Assembly (NCBI RefSeq): GCF_004120195.1
Contig: NZ_SCHN01000011.1
Span: forward strand, 62,001 to 126,000
Direction of reading: 5' to 3'
DNA length: 64,000 bases
Origin: Enterovibrio baiacu
GTDB taxonomy: Bacteria; Pseudomonadota; Gammaproteobacteria; Enterobacterales; Vibrionaceae
Shown: positions 8,025-16,606 of the stretch, one piece after another
How positions within the stretch are numbered: position 1 is the first letter of the stretch
How the letters are laid out: the number at the start of each line of letters is the position of its first letter
The notes under the pieces: generated by a model
Database searches by the model: none
The model's input: only the letters and a program-made list of their open reading frames with translations
What the model was told of the DNA's origin: nothing
Made by a program: the position numbers and the translations under genes

Positions 8025-9536
8025 ATGGAAACGGTTCATAATTTTGTTAATGGCAGCATTGCTGAAAGTCAGACAACCCGATTTGGTGCGGTATTTAACC
8101 CCGCCACGGGTGAGCAAACTAAACAAGTCGCGTTGAGTAGCGCCCAAGAAACGGAGCAGGCCATTGCAGCGGCACAAGCTGCTTTTCCAGCGTGGGCGAA
8201 AACACCGCCACTTCGTCGTGCGCGCGTCATGTTTAAGTTCAAAGCCTTACTTGAGAAGCATCAAGATACGCTGGCACGTTTGATCAGTAACGAACACGGT
8301 AAAGTGTATTCAGATGCCGTAGGCGAGTTGACCCGTGGTTTAGAAGTGGTGGAATTTGCCTGTGGCATTCCCCATCTGCAAAAAGGGGAGAGTTCTGCAA
8401 ACGTCGGTTCGGGTGTTGATAGCCACTCTCTGATGCAACCACTTGGCGTTTGTGCTGGGATCACGCCGTTTAACTTTCCTGCTATGGTGCCTATGTGGAT
8501 GTTTCCGATTGCCATTGCAACGGGCAACACCTTTGTGCTGAAACCGTCAGAGAAAGATCCCTCACTGGGTTTGATGCTGGGCGAGCTTTTAAAAGAAGCA
8601 GGTTTGCCTGACGGCGTGTTTAATGTTGTGAATGGCGACAAAGAAGCGGTAGATGTGTTGCTGACCGATCCTCGTGTTCAAGCTGTTAGCTTTGTGGGTT
8701 CAACGCCGATTGCTGAATACATCTATGCCACGGCGTCTGCACACGGCAAACGTTGCCAAGCGCTGGGGGGGGCGAAAAACCATTGTATCTTAATGCCGGA
8801 TGCTGACATGGACATGGCCTCTAGCGCCATCATGGGGGCTGGGTTTGGCGCTGCGGGTGAACGTTGCATGGCATTGTCTGTCGTGGTTGCCGTGGGCGAT
8901 GAAACGGCAGATACCTTGGTAGCTTCTCTGTCTGACAGCATTGCTAACATGCGTGTCGGTCCGGGCATTGTGGATGGCCCTGAAAATGACATGGGCCCTG
9001 TGATTTCAGCGCAGCATAAAGACAAAATTCTGGGTTACATCAATGCTGGCGAAGCGCAGGGTGCAAAGCTGGTGGTGGATGGTCGAAATTGCCAGGTTGA
9101 AGGGCATGAAAACGGCTTCTACGTTGGTCCAACCTTGTTTGATGATGTCACGCCTGACATGAGCATTTATCAAGAAGAGATCTTTGGCCCCGTGTTGTCT
9201 GTGGTTCGTGTGCCGGATTATCAAACGGCGCTCGAACTCATCAATCGTCATGAATATGGGAACGGTTCAGCAATCTTCACACGAGATGGCGAAACGGCAC
9301 GCCAATTCAGTGAAGATGTCTTGGCAGGTATGGTCGGTGTGAATGTGCCGATTCCTGTGCCCATGGCCTTCCACAGCTTTGGTGGTTGGAAGCGTTCCAT
9401 CTTTGGGCCATTAAACGTGCATGGCAATGACGGTGTGCGTTTTTATACCCGCATGAAAACCGTTACCACGCGTTGGCCAGCCAGCGTGCGTTTGGAAAAA
9501 CATGACAGTCACTTCACCATGCCCACCATGGGTTAG
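8025..9536 (+). CDS. mmsA: CoA-acylating methylmalonate-semialdehyde dehydrogenase
   Basis: A 503-residue aldehyde dehydrogenase with VCAGITPFNFPAMVPMWMFP, FVLKPSEKDPS, SFVGSTPIAEYIY and the nucleophile Cys at residue 281 in GAAGERCMAL, the pattern of the MmsA/IolA subfamily. It converts malonate (or methylmalonate) semialdehyde with CoA and NAD to acetyl-CoA (or propionyl-CoA) and CO2, the last step of inositol and valine breakdown. It is the third gene of the iol cluster, 104 bases after iolE, and ends at a strong terminator. Position after iolC/iolE favours the iolA role. GGGAGA lies 10 bases before the ATG. Confidence 0.9.
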   Translation: METVHNFVNGSIAESQTTRFGAVFNPATGEQTKQVALSSAQETEQAIAAAQAAFPAWAKTPPLRRARVMFKFKALLEKHQDTLARLISNEHGKVYSDAVGELTRGLEVVEFACGIPHLQKGESSANVGSGVDSHSLMQPLGVCAGITPFNFPAMVPMWMFPIAIATGNTFVLKPSEKDPSLGLMLGELLKEAGLPDGVFNVVNGDKEAVDVLLTDPRVQAVSFVGSTPIAEYIYATASAHGKRCQALGGAKNHCILMPDADMDMASSAIMGAGFGAAGERCMALSVVVAVGDETADTLVASLSDSIANMRVGPGIVDGPENDMGPVISAQHKDKILGYINAGEAQGAKLVVDGRNCQVEGHENGFYVGPTLFDDVTPDMSIYQEEIFGPVLSVVRVPDYQTALELINRHEYGNGSAIFTRDGETARQFSEDVLAGMVGVNVPIPVPMAFHSFGGWKRSIFGPLNVHGNDGVRFYTRMKTVTTRWPASVRLEKHDSHFTMPTMG

Positions 9537-9552
9537 CGTTTGATTAAACGAT

Positions 9553-9578
9553 AAAAAGGCCGCTGTTGCGGCCTTTTT
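9553..9578. terminator. Rho-independent terminator after mmsA
   Basis: An 11-bp stem (AAAAAGGCCGC, loop TGTT, GCGGCCTTTTT) is A-rich on the left and T-rich on the right. It ends the iol operon and can also stop the convergent RTX gene. Confidence 0.9.
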
Positions 9579-9602
9579 TAAACATATGATTTCTTTCAGA
9601 AA

Positions 9603-10970
9603 TTATACGAAATCAAACATGTCGCTAGACACTTTGTTGGCATTAAAGTCTTCAAGGGTAACCGTTGTTTTGTTACCGAAGTCTAAGATAGTGTCGCTGC
9701 CAGATTGCGTCACGCCGACTTGTTTGAATGATGTCAGCAGTGAACTGTCAATCTGAAGCGTGTCACCTTGGCCTTTAGAGAAGTCCGCAATGGTGTTGTT
9801 ACCATCGCGATATTCAAAGAAGAAGGTATCTGCACCGAATCCACCAACCATGTAGTCGTTGCCATTACCGCCGACCAAGTAATCGTCGCCGTTTTCACCA
9901 TACAGGTGATCGTCATTACCGCCGCCATAGAGTTTGTCATGTGCGGCGCCACCTTTGAGGGTATCGTTGCCTAAGTGACCTTCTAGGATATCGTTGTGGA
10001 AGCCACCATCAAGATAATCATTGCCTTTACCGCCGTTGAGGAAGTCGTCGCCGGCATCGCCGTACAGGGTATCATCGCCCTCTGAACCACGCAGTTCGTC
10101 ATTATTGTTGCCGCCATGCAGTTCATCGTTACCTGTGCCACCATGGAGGTAGTCAAGGTTGTTACCGCCATACATGATGTCGTTGCCTTCACCACCCAGC
10201 ATTCTGTCGTTGTTGCCTTCACCGTACATGGTGTCATGACCGTCACCGCCAACAAGGTAATCATTACCGCCGCCGCCGTTTAACATGTCGTTGCCTTCAT
10301 CACCGAACAGTTGGTCGCCGCCGTTACCACCAAACAAATTGTCGTCACCTAGGCCGCCGCCGAGTTTATCTGCGCCGTCTTCACCTTGAAGGCTGTCGTT
10401 GTCCGCACCGCCGTAGAGTTGGTCAGCTTCTGAGCCACCCCAAAGTGAATCTTCGCCCGCGCCACCACGAATAAAGTCTTCACCTTCATTGCCCCAAAGA
10501 ACATCGTTACCTTCGTCGCCGTTGATTTCATCGTTACCAGTGTGGCCGAAAAGAACGTCATTACCGTGACCGCCAGATAAGAAGTCGTTACCATCGTTAC
10601 CTTGGGCTTTGTCGTCGCCATCACCGCCATAGATTTTGTCGTTGCCTTCGTTGCCAAAGAGACGATCATGGCCAGTACCGCCAGAAACGTAATCATCGCC
10701 CAAACCACCTTCTACAAGATCATCACCTGCATCGCCGTAAAGGTTGTCGTTAAGGAAGCCGCCACGAACCCAATCGTTGCCCGCATCGCCGTGGACTTCA
10801 TCAGTGCCGTCACCGCCGATTACCGTGTCGTCACCATCACCACCGTAGATAAAATCAGTGTCGCCGTCGCCTTGAATGTAATCGTTGCCGCCGTTTCCGT
10901 AGATGAAATCAACACCTGCTGTGCCGATGATTCTGTCGTCGTTGTTAGTACCGTTAATGATGTTCGACAT
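9603..10970 (-). CDS. Repeat-only RTX (hemolysin-type calcium-binding) protein
   Basis: A 455-residue protein built almost wholly of nine-residue GGxGxDxLx calcium-binding repeats, about forty in tandem from roughly residue 5 to 385. A short C-terminal part follows (GADTFFFEYRDGNNTIADF ... TLEDFNANK), typical of type I secretion signals. There is no signal peptide and no enzymatic or adhesive domain. I prefer the second Met (10970) because GGGA then sits 6 bases upstream; the first ATG at 10976 abuts it. RTX repeats fold into a parallel beta-roll once they bind Ca2+ outside the cell. No type I exporter genes are adjacent. The role is unknown; a surface-layer, matrix or ice/surface-binding job is possible. 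Confidence 0.8.
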   Translation of the reverse strand: MSNIINGTNNDDRIIGTAGVDFIYGNGGNDYIQGDGDTDFIYGGDGDDTVIGGDGTDEVHGDAGNDWVRGGFLNDNLYGDAGDDLVEGGLGDDYVSGGTGHDRLFGNEGNDKIYGGDGDDKAQGNDGNDFLSGGHGNDVLFGHTGNDEINGDEGNDVLWGNEGEDFIRGGAGEDSLWGGSEADQLYGGADNDSLQGEDGADKLGGGLGDDNLFGGNGGDQLFGDEGNDMLNGGGGNDYLVGGDGHDTMYGEGNNDRMLGGEGNDIMYGGNNLDYLHGGTGNDELHGGNNNDELRGSEGDDTLYGDAGDDFLNGGKGNDYLDGGFHNDILEGHLGNDTLKGGAAHDKLYGGGNDDHLYGENGDDYLVGGNGNDYMVGGFGADTFFFEYRDGNNTIADFSKGQGDTLQIDSSLLTSFKQVGVTQSGSDTILDFGNKTTVTLEDFNANKVSSDMFDFV

Positions 10971-11402
10971 ATTCATTCCCTTGCATTTTTTTGAGGATGA
11001 GAAAATATTGTTAAATCTGGGTCAAGATGCCACGTCATTTTCGATAATATGGAAAGAATGCCAACCCATTGAGTTTGCAATAGTGAGAATTCAGGCATTG
11101 GTTGAGTAATTAATCTAAATGAGAAACACACCTCCATACTTAAGTGTTTTATTGATTAGACGTTTTTAATTTACTTTATGACTTAAAATCAGGTGGTTAC
11201 TTTCTTGTTGCCACGGCGAGGCATGAGTATGAAAGGGATGCTCATTCTTTTTAACGGTGTTTGATTAGCGAGTATGGTTTTTTTGGTAAAAAGGCGTGTT
11301 GTTATCGTTACATCGCGTTTTTAATTAAAACCGACGGTAGCTAATGTCAATCTTTCTCATTCAGCATAAAACGGTACTGCGAAAAAAGCAGAGAGGCATA
11401 GA
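10971..11402. other. Intergenic region upstream of the RTX gene
   Basis: About 430 AT-rich bases upstream of the RTX gene must hold its promoter. I see no convincing ORF or RNA gene in it. Confidence 0.4.
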
Positions 11403-11426
11403 AAAGGCCGCGAATGCGGCCTTTGG
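11403..11426 (-). terminator. Terminator of the thioesterase gene
   Basis: AAAGGCCGC, loop GAAT, GCGGCCTTT forms a strong stem 20 bases beyond the thioesterase stop. On the minus strand it is followed by TTC and a weak T-run. Confidence 0.7.
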
Positions 11427-11446
11427 ATTAAGTGTGGTTGTGACGT

Positions 11447-11932
11447 CTATTTAAACAACTTCACATGTGCTTCCATTTCTTCCCCAATCTGCTTACGCAT
11501 GTTCATTAAACGAATTGCGGATTGTTCCAGCTCTTTATCTTCGTCTGTCTCTGGTATCCATTTAGGAATAGAGGAGGGTTTCCCCGCTTCATCAACTGCG
11601 ACCATGATGACGATACAGTGGGTTGTGAGTCGGTTTTTCAGTTCTTTTGGATCGCTGGCCTGCACATCAATGGCAATGTGCATGGAGGAGTTGCCGGTAT
11701 AAATCACTTTGGCGCTGACTTCGACAAGGTTGCCGACATGAATCGGTGCAACAAAACGAATACCGCCTGCATAGGCAGTAATACAGTACTTGCCACTCCA
11801 TCCTGCAGCGCATGCATAGGCTGCAAGGTCAATCCATTTCATGGCGGCACCACCGTGCACCTTTCCGCCAAAATTCACGTCACTGGGCTCCGCCAGAAAG
11901 CGTAATGTTATGTCCCTTTGTCGTGCACTCAT
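11447..11932 (-). CDS. Acyl-CoA thioesterase, hotdog fold (YciA/acot-like)
   Basis: A 161-residue single hotdog-domain protein. I start it at the Met of MSARQRDITLRFL because AAGGAT lies 9 bases upstream; the open frame extends 28 codons further without a ribosome site. Motifs VNFGGKVHGGAAMKWIDLAA and GGIRFVAPIHVGNLVEV, with the conserved catalytic Asp, are those of the YciA / cytosolic acyl-CoA hydrolase family. It should hydrolyse acyl-CoA thioesters in the cytoplasm; chain length cannot be told. It is a single-gene unit with its own terminator. Confidence 0.82.
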   Translation of the reverse strand: MSARQRDITLRFLAEPSDVNFGGKVHGGAAMKWIDLAAYACAAGWSGKYCITAYAGGIRFVAPIHVGNLVEVSAKVIYTGNSSMHIAIDVQASDPKELKNRLTTHCIVIMVAVDEAGKPSSIPKWIPETDEDKELEQSAIRLMNMRKQIGEEMEAHVKLFK

Positions 11933-12137
11933 TGTTGTTATCCTTACTGCATGAATTACTTTAGTTATAACAAAGAATGAGGGAGACAAGTAGGGGATAG
12001 TCAGCGTTACTGTCACTTAAAAGGGATTCAAGAGATAGTTAAGCCTGTTTATGAATATCCTGTATGATGACGACGTTTTCATTCTTCAGTCCAGTTCGCC
12101 ATGTTTTAGCGTGCTTGGACACATTCTAAGACGCACT

Positions 12138-12851
12138 ATGTCCGCTACTGATTCGCAGAACCACACCATTGTTGATGATTTCGTTGCACCTGCTTGCGAG
12201 GGTTTCATCTCGCTGCTGTATCAAGATGATGACATCTTATTGATCGACAAACCCAGCGGGCTGTTTAGCCTTTCCGGTAAAAACCCGCTGAATTGGGATT
12301 CGGTGCATCATCGCTTGGTTCATGGGCAAGACGGACGGACGCCTGCCTTTCCTGAGGCTAAACTTCCTCACCGCTTAGATTTCGGCACATCAGGCATCAT
12401 GGTCGTGGCATTGCATGCCGAGTCTGCAAAGCACCTGAATAAACAGTTCCAAGAGAGAGCGGTTCAGAAGCAATACATGGCGATGTTGGAAGGTTGGGTC
12501 TCTGAGGATCACGGCCAAATAACGGCTGCCATTGCAAAAGACAAAACCCTGTTCCCGCGCGTGAAATTATGTGCAGACACAGGCAAGCGCTCGGTGAGCG
12601 ACTATGCGGTTATTACGCGCTATCCCAACCCACAACGCACACTCGTCAAATACACGCCAGTGACAGGACGAACGCATCAACTGCGCATACACAGTTTGTC
12701 GATGGGGCATCCTATTTTAGGGTGCGATTTGTACAGCAGCGATACCAGTGAGCGCTTGGCCTCCCGATTGCAGCTACATGCAAGTGATTTGTTCTTTGTG
12801 CATCCTATGACGGGAGAAAAAGTGCACGGTCAGAGTGTGTGTCCATTTTAA
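12138..12851 (+). CDS. rluA: RluA-family pseudouridine synthase
   Basis: About 237 residues from the ATG at 12138. An upstream in-frame ATG at 12051 adds 29 residues that do not resemble the family, and neither start has a strong ribosome site. The frame matches E. coli RluA: LLYQDDDILLIDKPSGLFS, the catalytic-Asp motif PHRLDFGTSGIMVVAL, and TPVTGRTHQLRIHSLSMGHP. There is no N-terminal S4 domain, as in RluA. Such enzymes isomerize uridine in 23S rRNA (and some tRNAs). The family is certain; the exact RNA target (RluA site or that of a relative) is inferred. Confidence 0.8.
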   Translation: MSATDSQNHTIVDDFVAPACEGFISLLYQDDDILLIDKPSGLFSLSGKNPLNWDSVHHRLVHGQDGRTPAFPEAKLPHRLDFGTSGIMVVALHAESAKHLNKQFQERAVQKQYMAMLEGWVSEDHGQITAAIAKDKTLFPRVKLCADTGKRSVSDYAVITRYPNPQRTLVKYTPVTGRTHQLRIHSLSMGHPILGCDLYSSDTSERLASRLQLHASDLFFVHPMTGEKVHGQSVCPF

Positions 12852-12874
12852 AAATACAGCTTTAGGAAAAAGAA

Positions 12875-12893
12875 AAGCCTGCTAAGCAGGCTT
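12875..12893. terminator. Terminator between convergent genes
   Basis: The stem AAGCCTGC/GCAGGCTT has an A-rich left flank. Read on the minus strand it is followed by TTCTTTTT, so it mainly serves the spo0M-like gene. Confidence 0.7.
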
Positions 12894-12915
12894 GTCGATG
12901 ATGCTGTTTAAGGTG

Positions 12916-13656
12916 TTATGCACCCAGAGTTGATGACAGTGCTTGCTGCACTTCTGTATCTGATGCATCGCGAGAAATGGTGAAAGAACGGTACATATCA
13001 CCGCGTCCCATTGCGCGATCGATTTCTGCGAGGCAATGAATGCGGTCGCCGTCCAGAATGAAGGAAAGTTCGATTTCCTTTTTACTGAAGAATCCGCTGT
13101 TTTGAAATTCCAATTCTTGGTAACAGCCAGAACGTGAGGAAAAACCGTTGCCGTTCAATTGACCTTGCTCAACGTCTGCTTTGACCATGCGGTAGCCTTC
13201 GCTCTCAAGCAGGTTGATCACTCGCTGTACCGCAGGCAGAGGGCGAATTTCTAAGTAATCTCTGTCCGTTGGGTCGATAGCGAAATCGATGTCTAGCGAC
13301 GTTTCAACCCACACTTTTGATTGGTTGTAGTTAGCTGAAACTGCGGTGATAGGCGTTTCGTCATGTAATGGCATGTCGAAAGAAATCGATCTTTCTTCAC
13401 CCGGTTGGAACACGAAAGGGTCAACGGCTTGCATCGAACCCAAAATGAAATTCTGATAACTCACGCTGTCGTCAGATTCCACTTTTACTTCGGTACACAG
13501 TTTGAGTGAAATGGCATCGACTTGTTGTTCAATGTCGCCACCTTTAATGTGAATGGTGCCGGTTAGCATTGCGCCTTGGTAGACAGATTCGTTGTCTAAC
13601 ACGGTGTCGACTTTAGCAGCACCAATACCTAATGATGCTTTCAATTTTTTAAACAT
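12916..13656 (-). CDS. Spo0M-like (SpoOM) sporulation-control family protein
   Basis: A 246-residue protein starting at MFKKLKASLGIGAAKVDTVL, with AAGGGA 6 bases upstream of the ATG. The open frame runs 13 codons further up without a better start. The whole length fits the SpoOM family, an arrestin-like beta-sandwich fold first named in Bacillus and common in non-sporulating proteobacteria (TGTIHIKGGDIEQQVDAISL; GCYQELEFQN). The biochemical role is not known in gammaproteobacteria. It is a single gene; the 245 bases between it and miaE hold its promoter and nothing else I recognise. Confidence 0.75.
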   Translation of the reverse strand: MFKKLKASLGIGAAKVDTVLDNESVYQGAMLTGTIHIKGGDIEQQVDAISLKLCTEVKVESDDSVSYQNFILGSMQAVDPFVFQPGEERSISFDMPLHDETPITAVSANYNQSKVWVETSLDIDFAIDPTDRDYLEIRPLPAVQRVINLLESEGYRMVKADVEQGQLNGNGFSSRSGCYQELEFQNSGFFSKKEIELSFILDGDRIHCLAEIDRAMGRGDMYRSFTISRDASDTEVQQALSSTLGA

Positions 13657-13901
13657 GCTTGTCCCTTTTTCTTTGTGGCAATTCTCTTTGCTCATCTCTT
13701 ATTTACACACACCTGCCAATGTAGACAAGCGACAATAATGATAATTCCCTGCATTCCCAATTCGTTGATAAGCAATCACTCTCGAAGGAAATGAGCGTCA
13801 CCTTATGTTGATTTAGATGGAGTGTTAGATAACGAGGTTGAACATTGAAGGCGATGTTGTGCTGGCAACGACCCACAAATTCGCTGAGGGTCGTGAACCG
13901 T

Positions 13902-14687
13902 TTACGCGGCTTGCAGCGGCGACCCGCTATGGAAACGGAACATGTCATCCGGTGATTGGATAAGCATTGCTTCTTTTTCGCCGATCAGTTTGATGCGTTC
14001 TTGAATGTCTCCGCCCGCGATGGCGGCGGCTAAGGTCAAGTAGTCCTGATAGTGGCGCGCCTCTGAGCGTAGCAGTGAGATATAGAACTTCTGCAGCTCC
14101 GCATCAAGATAGGGGGCAATCTTTGCAAAGCGCTCGCAAGAACGCGCTTCAATGTATGCACCGACAATCAGTTTATCGATCAATGTGGCAGGTTCATGCG
14201 TTCGCACGGCTGACATCATCCCTTTCGCATAGCGGCCCGCATGCAGAGGCGAGTAGGGCATGTCACGCTTTTCCATGATCTCGATAACTTGCTCAAAATG
14301 ATGGAATTCTTCTTTAATCAAGCGAACCATTTTGTCGATCAGTTCTTGGCCGTGTACAAAGCCGGCTTTGGGTTTTAATGGGGCGCTCAACCCATTTTTC
14401 TTGGCATGAAATGCACCGTCATGTTGGCGTTTGTACACGAAGTCTTCATAGGGTTTTGCCCACTCAAGAAGCAAGGCGCCACTGTCTTTGTCGATGCCGT
14501 ATTTGCGAATCAACCACATTGCGGTTTGCGCAGCTTTTAGCTCGCAGTTCGCGTGGTCACGCAGCAAGATGGTTTCATTCTCTGGTTTAATGGCTTCATC
14601 TATCCATGCCTGTGGCGTTTCGCAGTGGAGAAATCCACGAACGGGCTCTAAGAGTTGTTCTAATTCTTGGCTAAGTTGCATCGACAT
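13902..14687 (-). CDS. miaE: tRNA-(ms2io6A) hydroxylase MiaE
   Basis: A 261-residue ferritin-like diiron enzyme. The metal ligands are visible as EEFHHFEQV (about residue 127), EARSCERFAKI (about 182) and SEARHYQDYL (about 215), in a four-helix bundle layout. MiaE hydroxylates the isopentenyl group of 2-methylthio-N6-isopentenyladenosine at position 37 of tRNAs reading U-starting codons, using O2. The length is close to Salmonella MiaE. It is a stand-alone gene. Either of two nearby Met codons (residues 1 and 3) could be the start. Confidence 0.88.
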   Translation of the reverse strand: MSMQLSQELEQLLEPVRGFLHCETPQAWIDEAIKPENETILLRDHANCELKAAQTAMWLIRKYGIDKDSGALLLEWAKPYEDFVYKRQHDGAFHAKKNGLSAPLKPKAGFVHGQELIDKMVRLIKEEFHHFEQVIEIMEKRDMPYSPLHAGRYAKGMMSAVRTHEPATLIDKLIVGAYIEARSCERFAKIAPYLDAELQKFYISLLRSEARHYQDYLTLAAAIAGGDIQERIKLIGEKEAMLIQSPDDMFRFHSGSPLQAA

Positions 14688-14818
14688 TTCTGTTCTTTTT
14701 TATGGTGTTGAGGGCATTGATTATACAAGCAGCGAGAGTTGAGAGAAACTCTCCTGACATGTTCTGTCAGTAGCTGGCAGTAAGCTTCTTTCAACCCCAC
14801 ATGAAAGGAGAAAACACC

Positions 14819-15145
14819 ATGGATAACATCGTTGAAACGGTACGCTTTAAATTGAAAGAAGGCACGGAAGTGCAAACCTTCCTTGCTGCGGCAGAAGGTA
14901 CGTTGCCTTACATCAGTGGCTGCGAAGGGTTTGTTTATCGCTCATTGAGTTTGAATGAAGAGACACAAGAGTGGACGGACATTGTGTATTGGACCAACCT
15001 CACCAATGCGCAAGCGGCATCAAACAACTTTATGCAAGATGCTGGTGCGCAAAAAATGGTGTCACATATTGATGGCGCTACACTTGTTATGGCGCATGAG
15101 TCCGTCAAAATGAGTGTCATGGGTGAGTGTGTAGAGTCAGCTTAG
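14819..15145 (+). CDS. Small dimeric alpha/beta-barrel (ABM-like) protein
   Basis: A 108-residue protein. AAGGAG lies 8 bases before the ATG at 14819, which decides the start. Sequence such as VETVRFKLKEGTEVQTFLAA and GFVYRSLSLNEETQEWTDIVYW fits the antibiotic-biosynthesis monooxygenase / dimeric alpha-beta-barrel fold. The fold covers cofactor-free monooxygenases, heme-degrading enzymes and stress proteins, so the reaction is unknown. The WYL-domain regulator gene starts 12 bases downstream, so the two form one operon. Confidence 0.6.
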   Translation: MDNIVETVRFKLKEGTEVQTFLAAAEGTLPYISGCEGFVYRSLSLNEETQEWTDIVYWTNLTNAQAASNNFMQDAGAQKMVSHIDGATLVMAHESVKMSVMGECVESA

Positions 15146-15157
15146 CAAGGAAGTTAA

Positions 15158-15847
15158 ATGAGTAAATCGGAACGTTTGTTTGAGCTGTTAACCCTGTTGC
15201 GTTCTAAGCGTTACGCGGTGACAGCCATGGCGATGGCAGAAGAGCTAGGCGTCAGCGAACGCACGATTTACCGTGATGTCCAATCTCTGCAGCTTTCAGG
15301 TGTGCCGATTGAAGGCGAGGCAGGGGTTGGGTATCGATTAGGCAAAGGGTCTCATTTGCCTCCACTCATGTTCACTGAAGAAGAAATGCTCGCCATGGAA
15401 CTCGGTATGCGCATGGTGAGAGCATGGTCCGACAGGCAACTGGCTGCGGCTTCTCATTCTGCATCAAGAAAAATCCATTCCATCTTACCGGATCATATTC
15501 GTGCCCAAATAGAGGAGTTTCCAATAGAGGTTCCTGCCTTTCATGTTGGCAGTGATAATGCCGAGCGCAACGAGTTGTTACGGGAGGCGACAGCACAGCT
15601 GAAAAAAATCCACATTCATTATAAAACTGGTGAAGGAATCGTGTCTGATAGGGTGGTACAGCCGCTTGGACAAGTTTATTGGGGCAAAGTATGGACCTTG
15701 GTCGCTTGGTGTGAATTAAGGAATGACTACCGAAGTTTCCGTATCGATAGAATTATAAATGTCGACATGTTAGCGGATAATTTTTCCACAAACAGCGAGA
15801 AATCTTTTCAGCATTATTTAGCCGCGAGCTATGGTTGCGAGAAATAA
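15158..15847 (+). CDS. HTH-WYL (YafY-type) transcriptional regulator
   Basis: A 229-residue regulator. The N-terminal winged helix-turn-helix of HTH_11 type (RLFELLTLLRSKRYAVTAMA, VSERTIYRDVQSLQLSGVPI) is followed by a WYL domain (about residues 135-205; VVQPLGQVYWGKVWTLVAWC, RSFRIDRI). WYL domains bind nucleic acid or nucleotide-like ligands and control DNA binding. It follows the ABM-like gene by 12 bases and probably controls this two-gene operon. The ligand is unknown. Confidence 0.8.
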   Translation: MSKSERLFELLTLLRSKRYAVTAMAMAEELGVSERTIYRDVQSLQLSGVPIEGEAGVGYRLGKGSHLPPLMFTEEEMLAMELGMRMVRAWSDRQLAAASHSASRKIHSILPDHIRAQIEEFPIEVPAFHVGSDNAERNELLREATAQLKKIHIHYKTGEGIVSDRVVQPLGQVYWGKVWTLVAWCELRNDYRSFRIDRIINVDMLADNFSTNSEKSFQHYLAASYGCEK

Positions 15848-15961
15848 ACTTTATTACATCAGGTAAACCATTTTAAACATCCCGCCGTAATGTCTTTTCG
15901 CTGATCAGCTAAATCGAGCAGGTGCTCACAACCTTTCAATAAATGGAATAGGAGAAATCAT

Positions 15962-16489
15962 ATGATTTCTACGAAGGTCGTATCGTCTCTAAAATCAGCA
16001 CTTCTATCTGTGTTCGTTGTATTTGCAGTCTCTGCTTGCAGCGCACAAGCTAAACATCACGAGTCAATGCACGAAAAACCAAAACAAAATATCGTTGAAA
16101 TAGCAGCAGGAAACCCAGATTTCAGTACGCTAGTCGCAGCAGTGAAAGCGGCTGGCCTTGTTGAAACGCTTCAAGGGAAGGGGCCCTTTACGGTTTTTGC
16201 ACCCACCAACGAAGCATTTGCAAAGCTACCAGCAGGCACAGTTGAAAGCCTATTGCAGCCAGAAAACAAAGACCAGCTTGTTGCGATTCTTACGTATCAC
16301 GTCGTGCCAGGGAAAGTGATGGCAAAAGACGTGATAGATCTGACAGAGGCAACGACAGCGCAAGGCAGTGTTATCTCAATCGACACCATGAATGGCGTGA
16401 AAGTCGATAACGCCAATGTGGTCGCGACAGATATCGAAGCATCAAACGGCGTTATTCACGTGATTGATAGCGTGATTATTCCCAATTAA
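15962..16489 (+). CDS. Fasciclin-domain lipoprotein
   Basis: A 175-residue protein. A signal peptide ends in a lipobox-like AVSAC (Cys about residue 26), then a short linker and one fasciclin (FAS1) domain. Both FAS1 hallmarks are seen: GKGPFTVFAPTNEAF (H1) and VIHVIDSVIIPN (H2), with LTYHVVPGKV between them. FAS1 domains mediate adhesion or act as surface-attached carbohydrate- or protein-binding modules. It is probably anchored to the outer membrane. AGGAGA precedes the ATG and a strong terminator follows, so it is a single-gene unit. Confidence 0.85.
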   Translation: MISTKVVSSLKSALLSVFVVFAVSACSAQAKHHESMHEKPKQNIVEIAAGNPDFSTLVAAVKAAGLVETLQGKGPFTVFAPTNEAFAKLPAGTVESLLQPENKDQLVAILTYHVVPGKVMAKDVIDLTEATTAQGSVISIDTMNGVKVDNANVVATDIEASNGVIHVIDSVIIPN

Positions 16490-16541
16490 AACGGTGCTTT
16501 CTCACCCAGACAGTATGGGGCGTAAGCAAGGACAAAAACAA

Positions 16542-16566
16542 AAAAGCGAGCCATCGGCTCGCTTTT
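16542..16566. terminator. Bidirectional terminator
   Basis: AAAAGCGAGCC, loop ATC, GGCTCGCTTTT forms an 11-bp stem, A-rich before and T-rich after, between the convergent fasciclin and SulP genes. Confidence 0.85.
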
Positions 16567-16606
16567 GTTTTTACTGAGAACCCAAATGGGTACCAGACGG
16601 TGGGGA

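Noticed and set aside
9734-10708. Regular short repeats that could suggest a CRISPR array or satellite
   Set aside because: They are codon-level repeats of the RTX nonapeptide within one open frame, with no constant repeat and variable spacer pattern.
11522-11905. 127-codon plus-strand frame opposite the thioesterase gene
   Set aside because: It is antisense to a clear hotdog thioesterase and is a shadow frame.
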